The position numbers were made by a program, and so were the translations under genes. Below are positions 56,455-64,000 of a stretch of 64,000 nucleotides of DNA, in pieces; the first letter of the stretch is position 1, and each line of letters starts with the position of its first letter. A model generated the notes under the pieces. It saw only the letters and a program-made list of their open reading frames with translations, searched no databases and had not been told where the DNA came from. Where the stretch lies: positions 20,611,395 through 20,675,394 of the forward strand of contig ML681998.1 in the NCBI GenBank assembly GCA_007922195.1, read 5' to 3'. Source of the stretch: Podocnemis expansa. Its lineage: Eukaryota; Chordata; Testudines; Podocnemididae.

Positions 56455-57560
56455 TGTAAAAACCTGAAAGGAACGGCCTGCATGGATTTCAAGTGTAGAT
56501 TCCTGCGACCAAAGAAGAAAGTGCTGCTTCTTTACAATCATGTAGTCTGACCTCCTGCACAATGCAGTCCAGAGAACGTCAGCCACCCACTCCTGCTATA
56601 AACCTCTATCCTATGACTGAGTTATTAAAGTCTTTGAATCATGATTTAAAGAATTTAAGATATGGAGAATCCACAAGCAAATGAGCCTTGCCCCATGCTA
56701 CAGCGTACGGTGAAATGCCCCACCCCCTGAACCCTAGCCAATGTGTCCTGGGGTAAAATTCTCTCCCAAGCCCAAATACGGCAATCAGTTAAACCCTGAG
56801 CATGTGGGCAAGTTTCACGAGCCAGTCACCCAGGAAAGAATTCTCTGTAATAGCTCAGAACCGCCACCCCTGCTACCCTCTCTTCTTAGGCCACTGGCAT
56901 ATCCACCACCAGTAGTCAGATCTCAGTCTATTGCCAAACTAGGCAGTTCATCTTACTGCCATCTTCGTAAATTTATCAAGCTCAGTTTTGAAGGCAGATA
57001 TGGTTTTTGCTCCCACAGCTCCCCTTGGAAGACTATTTTGGAACTTTACTCCTTTGATTGTTAGAAACCTCCATGTAATTTGAAGCCTAAATTTTCTGAT
57101 GAACAGTTTGTATGAAGCCTTTGGGACCTGGTGAAGAGAGACTAAAACTGAGATTCAGGGGAACTTTATGTAAACCTTGGGAATATTTAAGGAGCATCTC
57201 ACAGTGTTTCTGTGGGCTTGTTCTGTTCAAATTCAATTGTTTTTCTTATGTATATGTGTTGTGGAAAGAGCTGTGGAATGGTAAATGTGAATTTACAAAA
57301 TAGCCATGTTCTGCTACAAATATATAGTTATTCTGTTTTTTATCATAAGATTTATAAAGTTAATATTTAACAAGGATTTTATTAACTCTAAACAGTCTTT
57401 GCTGGGAGTCCCTTGAAAGCTGAATCCTGAGGCTCCAGCTAGTTCTCCAGAGGAGGTTTTTATGGGGTGGGGGGCACTGGAAAAGGAGAATTGAAGTAAA
57501 CTCTACCCCAACTGAAGGGTACACAAAGAACAGGCTCTAACACAGTGCACTCTGCTAGCA
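56455..57560 (+). repeat. Unclassified dispersed repeat, copy B, split by CR1
   Basis: Left part 56455-56539 (GCCTGCATGGATTTC, GCGACCAAAGAAGAAAGTGC) and right part 57111-57560 (GCCTTTGGGACCTG, GTGTTTCTGTGGGC, GCTGAATCCTGAGGCTCCAG, GGGCACTGGAAAAGGAG) are collinear with 33420-33835. The interruption is exactly the CR1 below. Copy B also has about 100 extra bases around 57250-57370 that copy A lacks. Confidence 0.62.
56540..57110 (-). mobile_element. CR1 LINE 3' fragment, reverse strand, nested
   Basis: The plus strand reads TAGTCTGACCTCCTGCACAA, AACCCTGAGCATGTGGGCAA, GGAAAGAATTCTCTGTAATA, ATTTATCAAGCTCAGTTTTG and TGCTCCCACAGCTCCCCTTG. These are well-known blocks of a turtle CR1 3' region as reverse complement. 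Insertion between TACAATC and GAAGCC of the host repeat is sharp. Confidence 0.85.
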
Positions 57561-58171
57561 CTCTGTAGGATTGTGAAAAATTCCCACCTGGATTCAGTGT
57601 AGACTGTATGAAAAGACCTCTTTTCACGCCTTCACCTCCTTCCTGTATGAAAGTCCTTGCCAGGGTTTCTGTTAGACACCTTTATTAGCAGTTGTTGCTT
57701 AGATTACTTCTAAAGTCTGACTGTGAGTGCTTTACCAACAGACCCTACCCCTTCCAAATCTCTCTGTTCTTTCTGTAGAGAGATCCCCAGTAGATACACC
57801 ACCACCTCCTCTCTTGACTCTTTCTTAATTATAAAGGAGCTCTTTTTTATATCCCAAGTTCCTTTCCCAACATGCATGCCTGCTCAGCACACAACTCCAA
57901 TCAATCTTTCTGAAAGTACCCACTTTCTGAACTCAGACAGGAGCAGGTCAGAAATGGACACTAAACCCTTTTTAAAAGGCCAGTTCATTATATTATAATG
58001 CACAACTCTGCAGTTAAATGCCTAATTGAAGGCAGATCTTGGTTTGTGGTAGAACTTGGGAAAGTAAGGACATTTTTTCAGTCCAAGCCCTGTTAATTAT
58101 GTAGTAGATTGGTATCTTATGGATCCTGCCATGCCTTTAAGGCACATACCTATTCACAAGTGAGTCAAATT
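57561..58171. other. Unannotated non-coding DNA
   Basis: Nothing recognisable. Confidence 0.5.
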
Positions 58172-58545
58172 TTAAGGCCAAAAAGAGCTATTATGATCAC
58201 CTTGTCTCACCTTCTGTATAACACTGGCCATAGAAATTTACCTACTAATTTCCACATCCTGCCCATAACTTCTGTTTGAGCTATAATATCTATATATCTT
58301 TTAGAAACACAGCCAGTCCTGATATAAAGACTTCAAGTCATGAGAAATCTAAGAGATCCTGGACAAACCATCTCAATGGTTAATTATTTGGATTGTTAAA
58401 ATTTGTTTAGATCCATCTTCCAACCTTGGAATCTTATATCTTTTTCTGTTAGATAAAGAGTCATATACAGTCAGAAATCTCTTCCCCATGAAGGTTCTTG
58501 CAAACTGTGATCAAGTCACATTTTAACCCTATCTCCAACAGAATA
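58172..58545 (-). mobile_element. CR1 LINE 3' fragment, reverse strand
   Basis: AAGGCCAAAAAGAGCTATTA with TGATCACCTTGTCTCACCTT, ATAACTTCTGTTTGAGCTAT, AAGACTTCAAGTCATGAGAA and TTGCAAACTGTGATCAAGTC follow a second CR1 3' consensus as reverse complement. It is a different subfamily from 56540-57110. Confidence 0.82.
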
Positions 58546-58774
58546 GGTAGAGAAAAGCTTCACAGACAATGCATGCTGTATGCACTGCACTGGCTCCTCA
58601 CTTGATACCAGATGCAATGTAAGATCCTGACTCCCATCTTCAATACTGTAAAGGGGCCCGAACAGCCTTTCCAATTCCATCCCCTTGTGCTTTACATCAA
58701 GAATATTATGATGAGGAGCTGCAGTGAGGATCTCAGGAGTTACAGGCAAATGTTTTCCACTAAATCCATTTTAT
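58546..58774. other. Possible LINE-derived coding remnant
   Basis: The phrase GCACTGGCTCCTCACTTGAT and what follows resemble a segment seen in other repeats, and the minus strand is open for about 77 codons. I could not assign it. Confidence 0.25.
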
Positions 58775-59215
58775 GGGTGCATGTACACTTATAAGTAATT
58801 TCAAATTAAGGAGGCTTAATTTGAAATAACTTACTTCCCAGCCACAGTGGCATTTTATTATATTGAATCAAGCCTTTTCTTAATTCAAAATAAGGAGAGG
58901 CTAATTCGATATAATAAAACATCCTTTAACTTTGAAGTAATGGTTACATCAAAGTTATTATTTCGAATTAAGCCAGCATTAGTGGAGGAGTATGCTTAAT
59001 TTGATATAACTGACCTATTGACTTTCCTACCTCCCCCTAGTTCAAATTAGAAAGGCTCGTGTAGACTCTCTAAGTCGAATTAATAAAGCCTACTTTAATT
59101 CAATTTAGGAGTCTAGTGAAGACTCTCTAATTAAAAATATTAAGTTTGATTTAAAGTCAATGTCGTTAATTCGAAATAACTGTTTCAAATTAACTTTGCG
59201 AGTGGAGACATAGCC
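58775..59215. mobile_element. Harbinger-type MITE with TAT duplication
   Basis: The left end GGGTGCATGTACACT and the right end AGTGGAGACATAGCC are diverged TIRs. TAT is present on both sides (58772-58774, 59216-59218). Subterminal motifs are AATTTGAAATAAC, TTATTTCGAATTAAG and TTAATTCGAAATAACT, again centred on TTCGAA. Non-coding, 441 bp. Confidence 0.8.
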
Positions 59216-59218
59216 TAT

Positions 59219-62200
59219 GTGACCCACTCCAGATATGGTACCTCTTTTCATGATGTGGGGAGAATCCATTTGAAGATGTGAGACAAAATGGAGAGAAATG
59301 GGGTTCATCCCTGTGCAGTTTGCAAGCTTTGCTAAGGTCTCTGCAGAGCTTGCAAGCAGTTTTGGAATCACTGTGTAGCTTTTCATGTTTCTCCAGATCT
59401 GAGCATTTTTTAAAACCCAGTGAAACTCCCCAAGCAATTTAGCTAATATGGTGTTGAAACCTTAAATATCTATCAAATACTTAACAGAAAAACTGTTAAG
59501 ATAATGGAGGTTTTCTGTAAAAACATGAAAACACTGGAATGCATAGAAATTCAAACTTAAATTTAAACTTAGTTTTCCTTCCTCTGTGTCTTCTGCTCCT
59601 CCCCCCAAGAATAAAGATTATGAAAATTGGAGTTCCAAGAGGGTAGAAATGTCAAGTCCTGCAAACAACGTTAACATATGTATTTAATTGTATGCATATT
59701 AATGTCAGAAAGATATTTGTGATCCGTTATTGGTTTTGTGATATAAAGGAAAATTACCAATTTCCTAAATTTCAAAACAAAGGAAGCCAACTCAAGTAGA
59801 TGAAATCTGAAAATATTTAATTTGGCATCTTCTTTTTTAAAATAAACAATTTTATTTCCAGGATCCCGTTTTTAGACAAAAGAGACACCACAAAAAACGG
59901 TACCGGTAAATGTTACTTTTGAATGCTACCTATTTTGTATCAAATTTTGATTCAACTGAGGAAACAAAGTCCACCTGAGAGTCACCCAAAACATTATAAT
60001 GTTCCTGAATGCTACATTTTATATTTATCTCCCTAATTTATCAGACAGTATGTAAAATCACATGTAGTCAGGCAGCTCCCTGGGTATAGAAGAATGAACA
60101 TTATTCCAACTAAGACTGGTAATAATTTGAGCATAAAATTTCTAACCAGATTTGTGCTTTTCTACAAGGACCATCCAATCAAAGGTAGCCTTTAAAAACA
60201 AAAACAAAAAACTCTTCACCCACTTTTGGACAAACTGTGTTCCCTTTGGGACATTTTCATAATAGAAACAGGAGCAATTTATTGTTAGTGGTGGTATAAG
60301 ATAAATATATCCTGAATTTGCTTCAAGAACAGTTAAAATCCCTTTAAAAGTATAAATAAAAGTCATATGTTGGAGATCTATAATGTTATTTAGACAGATA
60401 ACCATGATGACCTAGAGAAAATCTAAATGATATCAGAAGTATTGGCTTTTTAGACATGATAGTAACACAAGCAAGCAATTAAAGTTATTCCATATCCTGT
60501 AAAACATGGAATTCTTACCACAAGATGCTTCATGGATTTATGTGATTTTTTTTTTTTTTGCTAATCATTTGTTCATCATTTTCTGAAGGACAAATATGAA
60601 ATACTATCTGTCCAATTTTCTATACTGTCTTTGATTACAGCCAATATACGTACACACTACTGTAAACTCATGTTCTGTTTTAAATGGCTTTGTGCCCTGC
60701 ACAGAGTAGTACTAATGTCTGCATAATGCAGACAGATGTGAGCAATTGTTTGCTGGGATAATTGTCTGTGCATTCATAAACACACAATATGCACTACAGG
60801 GGCATATATGGAATCAAATAGTGAGAAAAGAATGAAGAGAGGATGATTAGAGCAGGTAGAAACAATTCACCAACATAAAGCAAGCATATTTTTAAAAGAC
60901 TGGTGCAAGACAATATTGCTTCATCTAGTTATAAACCCTGGGTCAAAATATGTAAGCCTATAATCCAAGATTTCACTCACATTGGTGGAATTGCAGGGCA
61001 ATCAGAAGGATAAATTGCACATATCTCCTGCAGACTATGCACAGTCTTCCTTACTTCAACATTAGGAACAGAGATTTTCTGGTTCCACTCTTTACTTGGA
61101 ATAAACACATAGGGGCAAAGACTCTGTCACTCTATTCCCTTTGCACCATTCTGGTATTGCAAAACAATTGCACATTGGTGAGATTTCCCTCCTAGGAATT
61201 TACTCGGCATGGGAGGGTCCACATTATGGGACAGACATATCTGGGGCAAATCTGGGATCCTCCTCACCCATAGTGGTAGGAGCAGAGTGGAGCTGATGAA
61301 TACTTCAGAGAAGCCCCTGCACTGCTCCAAAGTATGCTGTGGCCAGCATAGAACTGGATCCGGAATTAGGTATAACCATCAACTATCGTGGGTGCAACAA
61401 TGACTCTAGCCTCCATTACAGCTAATGGAAGGAGTACCTCAAATATCCTTAACTTCTCTGAGTCCAAATCAGTACACGTGTATTGGGCTAGATGGGCTGA
61501 TTTTCCTATGTTAAAAATATCTCCTTTAAAATACAGCTGTTTGTGTGGCAAGCTTAAGGGTTCATAAAGAAGCACCACTGTGTATCTGATTCAACAACAG
61601 TGGATGCTAACGTTCTCCTCACTGTGTTAAAGCCTTCTTTTTTAAAAAAAGAACTTTTATTTTATTTTAGAGAGTAACAGAAAATAGAAAGGGTATATGG
61701 CTGTATGAAAATAAACATTGGAAACTATGACTACAGATGGGTCAAAGTGCCAGGGAAAATGGGACAAATGTCCATATAACATTGTGAGGCAATAGGTCAC
61801 AGATAATTAGCTGGAATGTAGAATCAGCACTGTTGTGAAAAATTAGCAGTTAAATTGTCCATGAGCATGATAGCACATAGTTTACCAGATGTCCAATGTG
61901 GGATGAAGAAGCCATTCCAGTAAGCTGCAGTAACAAGTGGTGGCAGTTAGAGAAAGCAGAAGACAGTATCAACTTTTCTTAACATGTGGACATTGCCATT
62001 AGATTTGTCCAGCAATTTTGCTTTACACCAGTGTGGGCTTTTTGTTGTTGTTGATTGTTTTTCTTAGATACATCTTCAAGAATACAGTGCCATAGAATTG
62101 CTTATATTGTCTACTAGCTTTATTGAAATGGAGGATTATTCTAATTTTAACATGAATGCAAAACATTGCCCTTATACTAGCACTTGTCTGTATGACATAG

Positions 62201-64000
62201 TAAAATGTAGTCTGCCTCTTTGCTACTGAAAGTACACTTAGCATTCAGAAGTGTGTCAAAAATTGTAGATCCTTTCCTGTATCTGAAATGCTTCCTACAA
62301 TCACAGATGGGAAAGAACCCGTAGGGATGCTCTGTATTTTGGATATTCTGGAAGCTAGATGCTATATAGCAGTGTCCCCTCCCTTCCATTCAGAAGATCT
62401 GTAGGAAAAATAGATATGCACACGTACACTATATTTTAAATGAATGATACCCCAAATGTACGTGCATTTAATTACAAAGTACATATGTCCTCCAGGATCA
62501 AATTCAGATACACATGCATTCCACACTGAAGAATAGATTTGCAATTTTCATTTCCTCTAACTATAAACATTTGTATACCACTTAATTTAAAGATTATATT
62601 GACCGATATGATATTCGATTAATATGCTGTATTTTGCACCATTTACATTCTATTTTAATATGCTTCCATTCTTCAAAATGTATTTCGAGACTCCCTAAAA
62701 AAGAGAAAATAGGCACACTTTAAGCAGTTTAAAAGAGACAGATCATTATCTCCTGCAAAGGAAAGGAAACAGGAAAGCTGTAAATAATAAGTTCTGAATA
62801 GGAATGACATAAACAGCCTAATCAATGTCTTCCAGAACTGGCAAGTGACACCTCTTTGTTTTTTGCAAATAAAAACCTTCTTAACATCACAATATAAACC
62901 ATTATCTCTGCAGGCAAGGTATATTTAGAAATGTACAAAATGTACATTTCCTGCCAGCCACTAGATCAGTAGGTGGAGATCTAAAGTCATGCAAATATTA
63001 CAGTAAATGCAGGCAACCAATTTCTAATTATTCCATATCAGCAGATTTGCGAGGAATATAATTTATTAAAAAAAGAACAGTTTATGATCAGCAGACCTTA
63101 GTTATGACTGTTTAGGAATTCAGTGCATTTTGATCTAATCACAAAATCAAAATATTCATGAAACACAATGATATCTCCCCAAAGCAGCCGGGCAGCCATT
63201 AATTTTGAAATTCGGGTAATTTATTAACACTTATCTGTAGCTGTAAAAGCTTACCTCTGTGTTTGTAATACGGGTAAAAGTGAAAGCAGTTTTAAAACTG
63301 ATTCCTAATGATTTATAATGGTTTGCTGTAATTTGAGCCAGAAATTCAATTAAAATGTATGTCTAGTTTTGTTTCAAGATCTTTAGTTAAAAATTCTATT
63401 AAAATTCTATTTCCTTCTTGCATTAAATGTATCTGTTATCTGCATATACAAGAAATACAAGAAAATTCTATCATTTATTCCCGAGACTCCATAAAATGCT
63501 TTTAAAAGCATTCATTTCTATTTCATAATTCTGCCAAGGAACTGTTTAGAATTTATATAAAGTAGAGGAGGAATAAGTGTATATGCTGTTTCCCTTGAAA
63601 AAAAAAAACAGCTTCACTATTGAATGCTCATGCCCATATGCAAGTGACATTTATCAGTTCATCAAAGGATAAACAAATAAAACTGAATTATAGGGCATTT
63701 TAAAAGCCCTAATTATGACACCAGGTATTCTCGATGTAAATTTTTCTATTTTAAAATCACTCTTACAAGGAATGTATAACAGTTGTACAAAAACCTCATG
63801 TTAGCATTCTAAAGAAATTTAAAATAAAAACTAGTTCATTCTTTTCTTTATTTGTAGGGAAACAACAGGGAATCTAACTCATCACTGCCATCAATGGACT
63901 CATGTTAAGTAAACCAGGAGGAACAAGAGTGAGCTAAACCTGTTTTTTCTGAGTTTTCATCTCATTTCAGAAAAACTTCTTTTCTGGAAAAGATAAAGAG
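59219..64000. other. AT-rich, repeat-poor non-coding DNA to window end
   Basis: No mobile element, RNA gene or coding frame recognised in 4.8 kb. A T-run lies at about 60549. Segments such as 60640-60800 and 63180-63350 are free of repeats and rich in TAAT and AATTA words, as regulatory DNA near developmental genes often is, but this is only an impression. Two acceptor-like sites (TTTGTAG at 63852-63858, TTTCAG at 63965-63970) have no supporting frame. Confidence 0.45.

Noticed and set aside
63840..64000. Acceptor-like TTTGTAG and TTTCAG considered as exon starts
   Set aside because: No donor, frame or recognisable protein follows; such sites are common by chance.

Overview
The window looks like intergenic or deep intronic DNA from a non-avian reptile, most likely a cryptodiran turtle (possibly a softshell; that last step is weak). 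The evidence is the mix of repeats: CR1 LINE fragments with turtle-type 3' tails, Penelope-like elements whose ends carry the widespread GCCGTGTTAGTC head, DIRS tyrosine-recombinase retrotransposons, a two-gene Harbinger transposon, many hAT and Harbinger-type TIR elements with a GGCTATGTCTACACT end, and a tRNA-derived SINE with a CR1 tail. The DNA is AT-rich and CpG-poor. I find no host protein-coding gene, rRNA or functional tRNA. Every coding trace I can identify belongs to a mobile element and is broken or partial.

Layout. 0-5 kb: two DIRS fragments in opposite orientation, around a TIR element with a 400-base assembly gap and a MITE carrying a GC-rich tandem block. 6-7 kb: a Penelope-like element with a GIY-YIG endonuclease reading frame between inverted arms. 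7-15 kb: MITEs, a Penelope fold-back, a GC-rich hAT-like insert and a CR1 tail split by a MITE. 16-19 kb: a 1.3 kb CR1 with RT and 3' UTR, then a decayed Ty3/gypsy integrase. 19-30 kb: long AT-rich stretch with little recognisable. 30-39 kb: a second-family Penelope fold-back, an unclassified repeat, a 2 kb TIR element nested in an older palindromic repeat and itself holding a Penelope end and a minisatellite, and two hAT elements. 39.9-43.8 kb: a Harbinger transposon with a Myb-like gene and a convergent HARBI1-like transposase gene, both dead. 47-52 kb: hAT elements, some with clear 8-bp target duplications. 55-56 kb: a probable solo LTR. 56-59 kb: CR1 pieces, one nested in a repeat also present at 33.4 kb, and a MITE. 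59-64 kb: AT-rich, repeat-poor DNA.

The content reads as layered insertions, and in places the order can be read directly: a MITE into a CR1 tail, a TIR element into a palindromic repeat, a CR1 into an older repeat. Three themes run through it. Penelope ends recur as inverted, fold-back pairs. One TIR group with 3-bp target duplications carries arrays of TTCGAA-centred palindromes. GC-rich tandem repeats sit inside three different TIR elements. Family names come from recognising motifs and remembered repeat families; no database search was run.
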